From NCBI GenBank assembly GCA_007693505.1, contig REDL01000080.1, positions 43,629 through 107,628 on the forward strand: 64,000 nucleotides of DNA, given 5' to 3'. The DNA is from Desulfovibrionales bacterium (GTDB lineage: Bacteria > Desulfobacterota > Desulfovibrionia > Desulfovibrionales > Desulfonatronaceae). Made by a program: the position numbers and the translations under genes. The notes under the pieces are model-generated. The model saw only the letters and a program-made list of their open reading frames with translations, searched no databases and had not been told where the DNA came from. Numbering within the stretch: position 1 is the stretch's first letter; each line of letters starts with the position of its first letter. Below, one piece after another: positions 17,270-25,448 of the stretch.

Positions 17270-18987
17270 TACCGGCCTGCCTCAGGGGCGAGCTCCGCCA
17301 CCGCATCAGCCATGCTCCGGACCCGCGGGTCATGCGAAGCGATGATCAGCGTGTGCTTGCCGACAAATTTGCCCAGCGTCGCCAGCACCGCCCGCCCGCC
17401 CGCGTCATCCAAGTGCGCCGTGGGCTCGTCCAGGAGCAGCAGCGGCGTTTTCCGGGATATGGCCCGTGCCAGAAGCCTGGTCAGAGCCAGACGCTGTCGT
17501 TGCCCTCCGGACAGCCCGGTCCCGCCTTCGCCGATGTGGGTATCCCATCCCCGAGGCATGGCCGCCAAATCCTGATCCAACCCGGTCATGGCGGCCAGCT
17601 CATCCAGTCCGGCTCCCTCGCCGAAACGATCACCATACTCTGCGGATGGTTCGGTCAGCAGGATGTTTTCACGCACCGACCCCTGCAGGATGTACGGATT
17701 CTGCGACATCCAGCTCACGTGCCGCAGCCAATCCGTCAGATTGATTTCAGCCAGGTCCGTTCCATTGATCACGATTTTTCCAGACTCCGGCTTGGCCGTA
17801 CCCAGCAGCAGCCGCAACAAGGATGTCTTGCCAACGCCGCTGGGTCCGACCAAGGCCATGCAGGCTCCAGGGGGCACGCGCAGTGAGAAATCATGCAGCA
17901 CCCTCTGGCCTGGAACATGGCCAAAGCGCAAATCCTGGATATGCACCTCGACGCGGGCCCATGGGGCAGACGTCCGCGGCGTCCGCTCCACGTGCCGGGG
18001 CGTTTCCGCCATCAGGGCCAGCAACCCTTCGGCCGCGGCCATGGCCGACAACCGGGAGTGGTAGTGCGTGCCCAGGGTGCGCAACGGCAAATAAAATTCC
18101 GGGGCAAGCAGCAGGATGAAAAATCCGGTCTGGAAGGCCATGCTCCCGGAGAGGAGCTTGAAGCCGATGATCACGGCCACCACGGCCAGACTGACCGTGG
18201 AGAAGAATTCCAGGACCAGGGCTGAGAGAAAGGCGATCCGCAGCACGTCCACCGTGGATTCCCGGTACTGGTCAGTGATCCGGGCGATGATTCGTGCTTC
18301 CCGGTGGGTGGCGTTGAACAGCCGCAGCGTGATCAGCCCCTGCAGGCTGTCCAGGAACCGGGCACTCAGGGCCGCGAGACGCCGCCACTGCCGCTGGTTC
18401 AGCTTTTCGGCCCTGGTGCCGATCAGAAACATGAAAAAGGGGATGAACGGAGCCGTGAACAGCAGGATCAGGCCACTGACCAGATCCAAGGGAAAGACGA
18501 ATGCCAAGACGGCCAGGGGAATCAGGGCGGCCAAGGCGGCCTGGGGCAGGTACCGTGCAAAGTAGGCCTCCAACCCCTCGATCCCATCCACCACGTGATG
18601 GGCCAGATCGCCGCTGGACCGGCCACGCAGGTGCTCCGGCCCCAGGTCGGCCAGATGGTCCACGACCCGCATCCTGAGCTGCTGCTTGACCCGCATCGCG
18701 GCCTGGATGCCAAGCTGTTCGCTGCCCCAGACCAGCCCGGCTCGTGCGAGCATCAGCAGGGGCAGAGCCACCATCGCGTTGATCACGTCCTGCAACAGAG
18801 CCGCATCAAACAAAACCTGATGCACCACCCAGGCCAGCAGTCCGGCCTGAATGATCAGCAAAACCCCGGCCGCGCCCCCCAGACCGATCCCGGCCAATAA
18901 TATTCCGCGAACCGGCCGCGCATTCGCGCGTAGCCAGTCCTTGGGGGTCAAAACCTCGGTAACGGCGGGGGTCTGTTGCAGATTCAC
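17269..18987 (-). CDS. cydD: Thiol reductant ABC exporter, CydD subunit
   Basis: 572 residues, a half-transporter with about six membrane segments followed by an ABC ATPase. It has Walker A GPSGVGKTSLLR, signature LSGGQRQRLALTRLL and Walker B PLLLLDEPTAHLDD. It forms a heterodimer with CydC. The start is GTG 18987, overlapping the TGA of the upstream M48 protease gene by four bases (GTGA), with a G-rich ribosome site. The frame is open much further upstream inside the protease gene, but that part is a shadow. The overlap implies that protease, CydD and CydC are translated together. Confidence 0.88.
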   Translation of the reverse strand: MNLQQTPAVTEVLTPKDWLRANARPVRGILLAGIGLGGAAGVLLIIQAGLLAWVVHQVLFDAALLQDVINAMVALPLLMLARAGLVWGSEQLGIQAAMRVKQQLRMRVVDHLADLGPEHLRGRSSGDLAHHVVDGIEGLEAYFARYLPQAALAALIPLAVLAFVFPLDLVSGLILLFTAPFIPFFMFLIGTRAEKLNQRQWRRLAALSARFLDSLQGLITLRLFNATHREARIIARITDQYRESTVDVLRIAFLSALVLEFFSTVSLAVVAVIIGFKLLSGSMAFQTGFFILLLAPEFYLPLRTLGTHYHSRLSAMAAAEGLLALMAETPRHVERTPRTSAPWARVEVHIQDLRFGHVPGQRVLHDFSLRVPPGACMALVGPSGVGKTSLLRLLLGTAKPESGKIVINGTDLAEINLTDWLRHVSWMSQNPYILQGSVRENILLTEPSAEYGDRFGEGAGLDELAAMTGLDQDLAAMPRGWDTHIGEGGTGLSGGQRQRLALTRLLARAISRKTPLLLLDEPTAHLDDAGGRAVLATLGKFVGKHTLIIASHDPRVRSMADAVAELAPEAGR

Positions 18988-20969
18988 GCCCCCGCCAATT
19001 GTCCGGGCAACAGCGGCGGCATGGGACACTCCAGGGCGTCGCTGACGGCCCGCAGGATTTCGGCCTGGGCAATGGTTACATGGCCATCGGCCACAATGAC
19101 TGCGGCGCAGGCCAAGATCAGGTCGCGTTTGGCGGCCTCGCGCAACCGGATGAGTTTGTTCAGGGCCTGATCCAGGGCCTGAATGCCGCACAGCTCTCTG
19201 CTTCGCAGACTCAGGCCCGACAAGCGCAGTTTGCCGGAACCGGCCTGGAAAGCCATTGTCGTATTCTCGGCCCAAGCCCCAACATGGGCTAGCGCGGAGA
19301 GAACCAGTGAGGCCTGATCCACGGCCTGGTGCAGGGTCACATGGCCAAAAGCCGAGCTTCGTCCTGGTTCGAAAGAGGGCTCCAGATGCCGCAACACGGC
19401 CCGGTGCGTGGCCCACTCGAAAAGTCCGATCCGTCCGTCAGCGTGAATCATTTCCTGGAGAGCCTTGCGAAACAGGGGATAGCGATCAAAGGGCATCCGG
19501 CGCAGAGCCGGGAAACAGATATCCATGAGCGGCAAACGCAACTCTCGCGGCAACTTCCGTTGCGCCACATCTTGAACCAGGCGCGGCAGTTCCGGGCCGA
19601 AATGCGTTTCCAACAAGGCCAGCTGAGCCTTGGCCACACTCCGATCTTCGCTGAGGAGCAGCGCGAAAAGCACGCCATGAGCCCGGCCGGTATCGTGCGC
19701 CGCATCAAGCAGCTCTTTGGGGATTTTTTCCCGCAACCGCCGGGCATGCGCGATATGGACGTCGTCCAACAGGCCAACCGAGGCAGCCACCTCCGCGGCC
19801 CTCGGGGCTTGCACCGCCGGCCTGTGGGATAAAGAAGTCTCACCGGTTTCCCCATGTAACCCGGATACGCCGAATGCACTGGAAGACGTGCCGGGAGATG
19901 CTGGCCGTAAGGGCGTTGCTGAGGGTTTGGCCTCGGCGACTGACCCCGAAAACTCCCTCAGTGTTGGATAGCTGCCGTCCCAGCCCGGCTCCACTCTGCG
20001 AATGCGCTCCTCCAGCGGAGGATGGGTGGCGAACAGGGAGTTCATGAATAAACTGACGCCCTGAGCGAAAAACATATGGCTGGCCTGGGCCGCGTTGGGA
20101 TGCTCCAGCCGGGAGCCCTGGGAAAGTGCGCCGATCTTCTTCAGCACTCCGGCCATGGCCCTGGGATCCCGGGTAAACTGGACCGCGGAGGCATCTGCCA
20201 GGTACTCCCGTTGCCGAGAGACGGCGGCCTTGATCAAACTGCCGCAAAGCATTCCCAGGGAACCGATCACAATGAATCCGATGCCCAGCACCAGAGGCAC
20301 GGCCGCCCCCCGACGATCCCGTGAGCGGCCGCCGTATACGGCCATGCGCAGGATCACTCGCCCAGCCAGTCCCAGAATAATCAATCCGTGGATCACGCTC
20401 ATCAGCTTGATATTCATACGCATGTCCCCGTTCAGGATATGGCTGAACTCATGGCCGATCACGGCCTGCAGCTCCGAGCGGGTCAACAGCCGGGCGCTGC
20501 CGCTGGTCAGCCCCACCACCGCGTCTCCCGGGGTCTGACCCGCGGCAAAGGCGTTGATGCCACTTTCCTGATCCAGCATGTATACTGGGGGTACAGGCAG
20601 TCCCGAGGCAATAGCCATCTCCTCCACAACGTTGAGCACCTTGCGCTCATCCGCATTCGCGCTGTCCGGCATGACCAACCGTCCGCCCAGCAACTCAGCC
20701 ACAGCGGCTCCGCCGCGCCGAAGCTGGGCCATCTTGAAGATGGTCCCAAACCCGATAATGAACAGGATCACCGCGCCGAGCAGGGCCAGCAGGTCTGCCA
20801 TGCTCTTAAACTCCCGCCACGCCTGGGCCGCGTTGGGCGCATCGGCAAGCAGCAAAAGAAAAATCAGGCTATAGACGGTGAGGACAATACCAATGGTGGA
20901 CAGGACGAACAGCACCACCAGCACCGTGCTTTTTCGACGGGCCCGTTCCTGGCTCTCAAAAAAATCCAT
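18984..20969 (-). CDS. M48 membrane metalloprotease (HtpX-like) with long C-terminal extension
   Basis: 661 residues. Two N-terminal membrane helices (about 15-42 and 58-80) precede the protease domain with the zinc motif HEFSH at 173-177, more membrane helices, and the third-ligand region REYLADASAVQF near 260. This part is about 350 residues, the normal HtpX length. A low-complexity linker (about 340-390) leads to a roughly 270-residue extension beginning SVGLLDDVHIAHARRL and ending in a helical region rich in Ala/Leu, with unknown function. The LemA gene is directly upstream (12 nt), a conserved LemA/M48 pairing. Quality control of membrane proteins is inferred. Confidence 0.85.
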   Translation of the reverse strand: MDFFESQERARRKSTVLVVLFVLSTIGIVLTVYSLIFLLLLADAPNAAQAWREFKSMADLLALLGAVILFIIGFGTIFKMAQLRRGGAAVAELLGGRLVMPDSANADERKVLNVVEEMAIASGLPVPPVYMLDQESGINAFAAGQTPGDAVVGLTSGSARLLTRSELQAVIGHEFSHILNGDMRMNIKLMSVIHGLIILGLAGRVILRMAVYGGRSRDRRGAAVPLVLGIGFIVIGSLGMLCGSLIKAAVSRQREYLADASAVQFTRDPRAMAGVLKKIGALSQGSRLEHPNAAQASHMFFAQGVSLFMNSLFATHPPLEERIRRVEPGWDGSYPTLREFSGSVAEAKPSATPLRPASPGTSSSAFGVSGLHGETGETSLSHRPAVQAPRAAEVAASVGLLDDVHIAHARRLREKIPKELLDAAHDTGRAHGVLFALLLSEDRSVAKAQLALLETHFGPELPRLVQDVAQRKLPRELRLPLMDICFPALRRMPFDRYPLFRKALQEMIHADGRIGLFEWATHRAVLRHLEPSFEPGRSSAFGHVTLHQAVDQASLVLSALAHVGAWAENTTMAFQAGSGKLRLSGLSLRSRELCGIQALDQALNKLIRLREAAKRDLILACAAVIVADGHVTIAQAEILRAVSDALECPMPPLLPGQLAGA

Positions 20970-20981
20970 GACACACCCTGC

Positions 20982-21572
20982 CTAGAACTGCACTTTGGGC
21001 GCTTCCCGAAATTCCCGTGTCTCAAACTCCAGCAGTGCGGCCGGACCAAACCCGAACATCCCGGCAAAAACAGTCTGCGGGAAGGATTCCCGATAGGTAT
21101 TGTAGTGCATCACCCCGTCATTAAAAGCCTGGCGGGCGAAGGCAACCTTGTTCTCCGTGCTGGTCATCTCCTCGGTAAGCTGCATCATGTTCTGGTTGGC
21201 CTTCAAGTCTGGATAGCTCTCCACCAGGGCGAACAGCTTGCCCAATGCCCCGGACAGCATGCCCTCGGCTCCGGCCAACCCGGCCATGGCCGCGGCCTGC
21301 CCGGGGTTGGCCGCGGCGGCCTGCATGGCGCCGTAGGCCTGGTTCCGGGCCGCAATGACCGCCTCCAGGGTCTCTCGCTCATGCTTCATGTAGGCCCTGG
21401 CCGTCTCCACCAGATTGGGGATCAGGTCGTAGCGTCGCTTGAGTTGGACATCGATCTGGGCAAAGGCGTTCTTGTAGCGATTCTTCAACTTGACCAACTG
21501 ATTGTAGATGCGCATCAAGGAAAAGCCCAAGGCAAACAGCAAAACCAATCCAACAATCGGCCATACGGACAT
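20982..21572 (-). CDS. LemA family protein
   Basis: 196 residues. An N-terminal membrane helix (about 4-22) precedes a long helical domain with the family signature YNQLVKLKNRYKNAFAQIDVQLKRRYDLIPNL in pieces: LKNRYKNAFAQIDVQL and RRYDLIPNLVETA. LemA proteins expose an N-terminus outside and a helical bundle inside. They are regularly encoded beside HtpX-type proteases, as here, but their biochemical role is not settled. Start ATG 21572 has CAGGAG nine bases upstream. The longer open frame to 21620 lacks support. Confidence 0.87.
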   Translation of the reverse strand: MSVWPIVGLVLLFALGFSLMRIYNQLVKLKNRYKNAFAQIDVQLKRRYDLIPNLVETARAYMKHERETLEAVIAARNQAYGAMQAAAANPGQAAAMAGLAGAEGMLSGALGKLFALVESYPDLKANQNMMQLTEEMTSTENKVAFARQAFNDGVMHYNTYRESFPQTVFAGMFGFGPAALLEFETREFREAPKVQF

Positions 21573-21607
21573 GCGGCATACTCCTGTATTCAGAGGCTGG
21601 GGGGGGA

Positions 21608-21631
21608 ACACCCCGACCATGGGCGGGGTGT
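21608..21631 (-). terminator. GC hairpin after the alpha/beta hydrolase gene
   Basis: ACACCCCG (21608-21615) pairs with CGGGGTGT (21624-21631). It lies downstream of the hydrolase stop on the minus strand and upstream of lemA. No T-run follows, so intrinsic termination is uncertain. Confidence 0.45.
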
Positions 21632-21671
21632 GCGAAGAACGCTTTGGAAGTTGACTAAAAAGAGCGGATTG

Positions 21672-22511
21672 TCAACGGCTTCCCTGGAATACGTACTGCT
21701 CCAGAAACGACCGCAGCCCATCCACATACACCGCCCCGGAGCTCAGAAAGCCCGTGTTGTGCCCCCCGGAAATCTCCAGGAACATCCGCGGTTCCGGCGC
21801 AGCAGCGTACAGGGCCTGGCCATGGGCAAAAGGAGTCAGCTCGTCCTCAGGACTGTGAACCACCAATACTGGAGAATGAATATCCCCCATCCGAGCCAGG
21901 GTGTTGTAGCTGTATTTGGCCAACCAGCGGACCGGCAGAAAAGGGTACATGCGGGCGGCCATGTCCGGCAGGGAGGTGAACGTGGACTCCAGGATCAATC
22001 CGCCCGCTGCATGCTCCGCGTTCAGGTCCGCGGCCAAGTGCGCCGCCACCGCTCCACCCAGGGATCTGCCGAAGATGACGATGTGCGCCGGCGGGATGTT
22101 CTTCTCCGTGACCAGAAAATCCCAGGCTGCCCGTACGTCCAGGTACGTCCCTTTCTCAGTGGGCCGCCCTTCACTTTGACCAAAACCACGGTAGTCGAAA
22201 ATCAACACGGACAAACCCAAGTCTCGAAAAATCCGAATGGAATCCAGGCGATGGCCGATATTGCCGGCGTTGCCGTGACAAAACAGTAGCACGGCTCGGG
22301 CATCCTCCACCGGAACGTACCAGGCATGTATGCGCACGCCGTCTTGGGTATGCAGATCGATGTCCTCGTATTCCCAGCCATAAACCTCGGGAGTCGCCAG
22401 TATTTCACCCAGTGGATGAAAGACCATGGCGTCCTGGCGGACATAGACCCATCCAGCCAGCCCCAGGTACAAAATAACCGCTATAACGGCGATGGTCAGC
22501 GTGGATTGCAT
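21672..22511 (-). CDS. Membrane-anchored alpha/beta hydrolase
   Basis: 279 residues with an N-terminal hydrophobic anchor (about 4-22). It belongs to the ABHD13/ABHD17-like serine hydrolases. The oxyanion strand is LLFCHGNAGNIGHRL, the nucleophile elbow is GRSLGGA (Ser near 149), the acid is the Asp in VVHSPEDELTP, and the catalytic His is in ISGGHNTGF near 248. All three triad residues are visible. The substrate is unknown; relatives are thioesterases or esterases. It shares strand and close spacing with the LemA gene, but a hairpin separates them. Confidence 0.82.
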   Translation of the reverse strand: MQSTLTIAVIAVILYLGLAGWVYVRQDAMVFHPLGEILATPEVYGWEYEDIDLHTQDGVRIHAWYVPVEDARAVLLFCHGNAGNIGHRLDSIRIFRDLGLSVLIFDYRGFGQSEGRPTEKGTYLDVRAAWDFLVTEKNIPPAHIVIFGRSLGGAVAAHLAADLNAEHAAGGLILESTFTSLPDMAARMYPFLPVRWLAKYSYNTLARMGDIHSPVLVVHSPEDELTPFAHGQALYAAAPEPRMFLEISGGHNTGFLSSGAVYVDGLRSFLEQYVFQGSR

Positions 22512-22591
22512 ACATCCTCCCTCGTTGCAGGACCCCTCATTGCAGAATTGTGCTGGACCATTTGCAGGCTCAGTTTAGAACCAATGCTGTA

Positions 22592-23476
22592 CTAGTTGCA
22601 AGGCTTACTGGGCAGTCCCTGCTGGAGTTCCCTCTGACCGATTTGGCCGTCCCAATAGGCGGTGCACAGCCGAAACAGATCCAGGGCTCTCTGCTCTGCC
22701 CGCAGGGTCAACCGCATCCAGTTCACGGCATGGTACCCGGTCCAGAATTGCGCACGCTTGCCTTGTTTCGTGTCAGTAGGCACCTTTCGCAAAAAACCGG
22801 ATTCTCTCGCCAGTTGGGCATAGCTGAGGTTCAGCAATACCGAGAGATCCAGAACCGATGGATAGTGGAGCATTCCCAACAGAGCGTGGGCAATGCGTCC
22901 CTGAACCAACTGGTTGACAACAAGTTGGTTGCGCAAAGCTGCGTGCACATCACCGGGCAGCAATCCGGCATCAGCGGCCAGACGCCGCAGGACATCGACT
23001 CTCCGCCCCAAAACGGGGCGGATGATCCGCGGATAGCGACATGACGGATTGATCTGCTGATCCAGGGCTGTTTCCACCAGACGATGCAGGGCCATGCTTT
23101 CCCTGGTGGAAGCCTGACCGGGACGCTTGCCGGACAAGGCATTCACGACAGGATGCATCACCGCGTCCAAGGCAACATGGGAGAGGTATCCCAGCACAAA
23201 AGCCTTGCTCCTCCCGCTCGGATCATCACCAGCCTGATGCACCACTCGACGAAAAACGTCATCGCGCATTGAGGCATCAGAGCCATGAAAAATATTCGCC
23301 AGCCGGCGACCACGGGAGCGCGGGTGATAAAAAAAAGCGTCCGGAATGATCGCGCCCAGCGAGAACAACAGGGGTTCGTCGCGCAGGAGTTTTCCAGCAA
23401 GACAATTCTCTCTCGTAGCCGACATACCTTGTTGAAGTTGCCGCGCAAACCACAGATGCGTATTTTCCTTGGGCAT
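22592..23476 (-). CDS. Zinc-dependent phospholipase C family protein
   Basis: 294 residues. It opens PKENTHLWFARQL, and the pattern of His and Asp residues (THLWF, GAIIPDAFFYHPRSR, ANIFHGSD, GYLSHVALDAVMHP) matches the zinc-dependent phospholipase C / S1-P1 nuclease-like family (PF00882), where these residues bind metal. No signal peptide is obvious, so the protein is probably cytoplasmic. Similar ORFs are common and functionally untested in Desulfobacterota. Start ATG 23476 follows GGGAGG. The frame upstream to 23512 is unsupported. Confidence 0.72.
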   Translation of the reverse strand: MPKENTHLWFARQLQQGMSATRENCLAGKLLRDEPLLFSLGAIIPDAFFYHPRSRGRRLANIFHGSDASMRDDVFRRVVHQAGDDPSGRSKAFVLGYLSHVALDAVMHPVVNALSGKRPGQASTRESMALHRLVETALDQQINPSCRYPRIIRPVLGRRVDVLRRLAADAGLLPGDVHAALRNQLVVNQLVQGRIAHALLGMLHYPSVLDLSVLLNLSYAQLARESGFLRKVPTDTKQGKRAQFWTGYHAVNWMRLTLRAEQRALDLFRLCTAYWDGQIGQRELQQGLPSKPCN

Positions 23477-23587
23477 GACCCTCCCATTTTTGCCGTAAAC
23501 CGATAAGCACACCGGTTATTCATCGTCGCCAGCTACCAGAGCATTTTCCTGTCCTCAATGACAGACACCATCTTTCCACTCCGGTTC

Positions 23588-23626
23588 GACCAACTTGGTC
23601 TGAATAGGCACTGTCGGTCAACTAGC
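23588..23626 (+). promoter_or_regulatory. Diverged copy of the promoter/operator-like box
   Basis: GACCAAC (23588-23594), 18 bases, then GTCGGTCAACTAGC (23613-23626). The box at 24586-24624 has the same arms with the same 18-base spacing. Here the arms mismatch at one base and the -35/-10-like hexamers (TCGACC, CACTGT) are weak. It lies about 115 bases upstream of the truncated ATPase. Confidence 0.4.
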
Positions 23627-23741
23627 ACAGATGAAGCGGGTCTGGATGCTGGAGTCGATACCAAGACATGAGTGTTGCGGAAAAACGGCAATATCCGGCA
23701 TCAATGTTACGGATTATACACACATGTGGTAAGCAAGCTTC

Positions 23742-24380
23742 ATGACGTACTTTGACCGTCACCTTGACCGTCACCTTCACCTGCGCCAGGAAGCGGCAAA
23801 GCGCTCTCTGTTTTTGCTTGGTCCACGCCAAGTCGGCAAGACTTCGCTGCTCAAGAAACTCTTTCCGCGGGCCCCACGTTACGACCTGTTGCGGTCGGAT
23901 CTTTTCCTGAGGATGACCCAACGTCCCGTGCTGATTCGCGAAGAACTGACCGGAAGTGATATCCGCCCGGACGCAGACCCGGTGATCATCAATGAAATTC
24001 AAAAGCTGCCGATTCTTCTCGACGAAGTCCATCATCTCCATCATCTCATTGAGGAGCATGGCTTCCGCTTCATTCTGACTGGCAGCAGCGCCAGGAAACT
24101 CAAAAAAGGCGACGTCAACCTGCTGGGAGGGCGAGCCAGAACCCGTTTCCTGTATCCCTTGGTTTCAAATGAAATCCCGGACTTTGATCTTCCGCGGGCC
24201 GCCCAGTGGGGCACGTTGTCGTCAATTTACCTTTCCGACGAACCGGAAGAGGATTTGCTTGCGTATTGTGAAAGCTATCTGCAAGAAGAAATCAAGGCTG
24301 AAGGCCTTGTCCGGCCAGTGGAGAATCCTGCTTCTCCTCATGGACTGGAAAGCAACGCCCACGAAGACCAGCCTCAATAA
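23742..24380 (+). pseudogene. Truncated AAA/DUF4143-type ATPase
   Basis: 212 codons. The N-terminus is the familiar form of the mobile 'ATP-binding protein' family: FLLGPRQVGKTSLLKKLF (Walker A), INEIQKLPILLDEVHHL (Walker B), FILTGSSARKLKKG (sensor 1) and the following LLGGRARTRFLYPL. It keeps ESYLQEEIKAEGLVR, where full proteins continue for about 180 residues into the DUF4143 domain. Here the frame instead ends after an unrelated 22-residue tail, right at a repeated hairpin. I read this as a 3'-truncated remnant. The second and third codon blocks contain a 12-bp tandem repeat (DRHLDRHL). No good ribosome site precedes ATG 23742. Confidence 0.75.
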
Positions 24381-24511
24381 CGCCCCCTTCCCGCTTGAAT
24401 CGCGGGAAGGGGGCGTTATTGTTTCAAGTTTGACGAATCGCGCTGATCAGTGATCCACGGCCGCTCCGGCGCCGCGCGGCGAGCGGATGGTTTCCACGAG
24501 GTCTTGGATCT
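24379..24511. repeat. Left copy of a 130-bp direct repeat (hairpin plus symporter tail)
   Basis: It matches 25381-25511 at roughly 85 percent of positions by eye. It begins with a 15-bp perfect hairpin stem (24380-24394 with 24402-24416) and continues through a short spacer into the last 22 codons of a symporter gene on the minus strand. Homology stops abruptly near 24511. Confidence 0.85.
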
Positions 24512-24512
24512 C
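24447..24512 (-). pseudogene. 3' remnant of a second symporter gene
   Basis: Read on the minus strand, this encodes KEIQDLVETIRSPRGAGAAV, then DH and stop. The intact symporter ends QEIQDLVESIRSPRGAGAAV, DH, stop. Of the codons that differ between the copies, I count about eight synonymous and two non-synonymous (Thr/Ser and Lys/Gln). That pattern indicates the remnant comes from a paralogue that was long under selection, not from a fresh duplication. Upstream of KEIQ the sequence is unrelated to any symporter. Confidence 0.7.
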
Positions 24513-24583
24513 CTTGGACAAGCGGAAGAGTCGCGATGGATAGAAGCGAAAAAAAGAGGGAGGCACGAAGAAGAAGTATGGAT

Positions 24584-24624
24584 TTGACCAACATGACCTC
24601 AATGAGTACTGTTGGTCAACTTGC
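24584..24624 (+). promoter_or_regulatory. Promoter with overlapping operator for the toxin-antitoxin pair
   Basis: TTGACC (24584-24589), 17 bases, then TACTGT (24607-24612) makes a plausible sigma-70 promoter. The perfect inverted repeat GACCAAC (24586-24592) / GTTGGTC (24611-24617) spans both elements. This placement suits autorepression by the antitoxin-toxin complex. The antitoxin ATG is about 25 bases downstream. Confidence 0.6.
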
Positions 24625-24647
24625 TCAAGCCAGAAGAGGAGTCCGTC

Positions 24648-24881
24648 ATGATTGTCAATGTTTCCGAAGCAAAGGCGAACCTTTCCAAATTGATAGACAT
24701 GGCCTATCACGGTGAAGAGGTCATCATTGCCAAAAACAATCTGCCTTTGGTTGAGTTGCAACTGCACAAGCCAAAGGAAAAACGCAAACTCGGCCTGTTG
24801 GCGGGCAAAATCCATATTCCCGAAGATTTCCTTCAGGAAGACGAGGAAATCAATGCCATGTTCCACGAAGAACGGCTGTGA
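24648..24881 (+). CDS. Phd/YefM-type antitoxin
   Basis: 77 residues. MIVNVSEAKANLSKLIDMAYHGEEV is the standard Phd fold, seen here as VSEAKANLSKLI followed by the HGEEVIIAKNNLPLVEL beta-hairpin that forms the DNA-binding dimer. The C-terminal acidic tail (PEDFLQEDEEINAMF) would wrap and inhibit the toxin. Start ATG 24648 has AGAGGA upstream. Its stop overlaps the toxin start (GTGA), the usual antitoxin-first arrangement. It probably represses its own promoter through the inverted repeat at 24586-24617. Confidence 0.88.
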   Translation: MIVNVSEAKANLSKLIDMAYHGEEVIIAKNNLPLVELQLHKPKEKRKLGLLAGKIHIPEDFLQEDEEINAMFHEERL

Positions 24882-25249
24882 AAATTCTAGTGGACACCCA
24901 TATTTTCCTGTGGATGTTATCCTCTCCGGAAAAACTCAAACAAAATCGAAAAGTTGCCCTTGAATCACGTGCGAATGAAATTTTCTTGAGCGCCATGAGC
25001 ATCGCGGAGGTGATGATCAAGCATTCAATAGGAAAAATAAATATTAATTTTGATGCAATAGAAATGGCGAGCGCGATGCGTGTTGAAATTCTGAACTTTG
25101 CCGGGCAGGAAGCCATGCTTCTGGGTCAATTGCCGTTCCATCATCGTGATCCTTTTGACCGCATGATCATAGCTCAATCCCTGGTCCACGGCATCCCCGT
25201 CATGACGGATGATCCAAAGTTTCATCTCTATGATTGTAAAGTGATCTAG
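24878..25249 (+). CDS. VapC-type PIN-domain ribonuclease toxin
   Basis: 123 residues. PIN-domain acidic residues are visible: Asp in ILVDTHIFLW (residue 6), Glu in SIAEVMIK (near 43), Asp in HHRDPFDRMIIAQ (near 91 and 94), and the late MTDDPKF. These would bind Mg2+ and cut RNA. The start is GTG 24878, overlapping the antitoxin stop by four bases. Type II toxins of this DTHIFLW subgroup usually pair with Phd-like antitoxins, as here. The gene looks intact and is AT-richer than its neighbours, in line with acquisition by transfer. Confidence 0.88.
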   Translation: MKILVDTHIFLWMLSSPEKLKQNRKVALESRANEIFLSAMSIAEVMIKHSIGKININFDAIEMASAMRVEILNFAGQEAMLLGQLPFHHRDPFDRMIIAQSLVHGIPVMTDDPKFHLYDCKVI

Positions 25250-25374
25250 CGCGGGCCATGCCCGCAACCCCAAAAAGGCTCAGTGAAACGCCCGCACGAG
25301 ATCTCGCTCAACGCTCAAGCAGGGCGCATAGGTCGCTGGAGAAGAAACACAAGGATTGCGTCTCACTGAAATCT

Positions 25375-25418
25375 CAAAAAAACGCCCCCTTCCCGCTTGG
25401 ATCGCGGGAAGGGGGCGT
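25375..25418 (-). terminator. Terminator of the symporter operon
   Basis: On the minus strand, the stem formed by 25404-25418 and 25382-25396 (ACGCCCCCTTCCCGC and its complement) is followed by a run of seven or more T residues (A-run 25375-25382 on the plus strand). It is also the first part of the right copy of the 130-bp direct repeat (25381-25511). Confidence 0.9.
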
Positions 25419-25448
25419 TGCTGTTTCAGATTTGATGAATAACGCTGG

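Noticed and set aside
15476..18987. CydDC as evidence for a cytochrome bd operon here
   Set aside because: No cydA or cydB frame is present in the window. Only the exporter is encoded.
23633..23648. 16-base match (GAAGCGGGTCTGGATG) to the symporter gene near 25625
   Set aside because: Surrounding bases do not align, so chance is the simplest reading. It could be a further relic, but I cannot support it.
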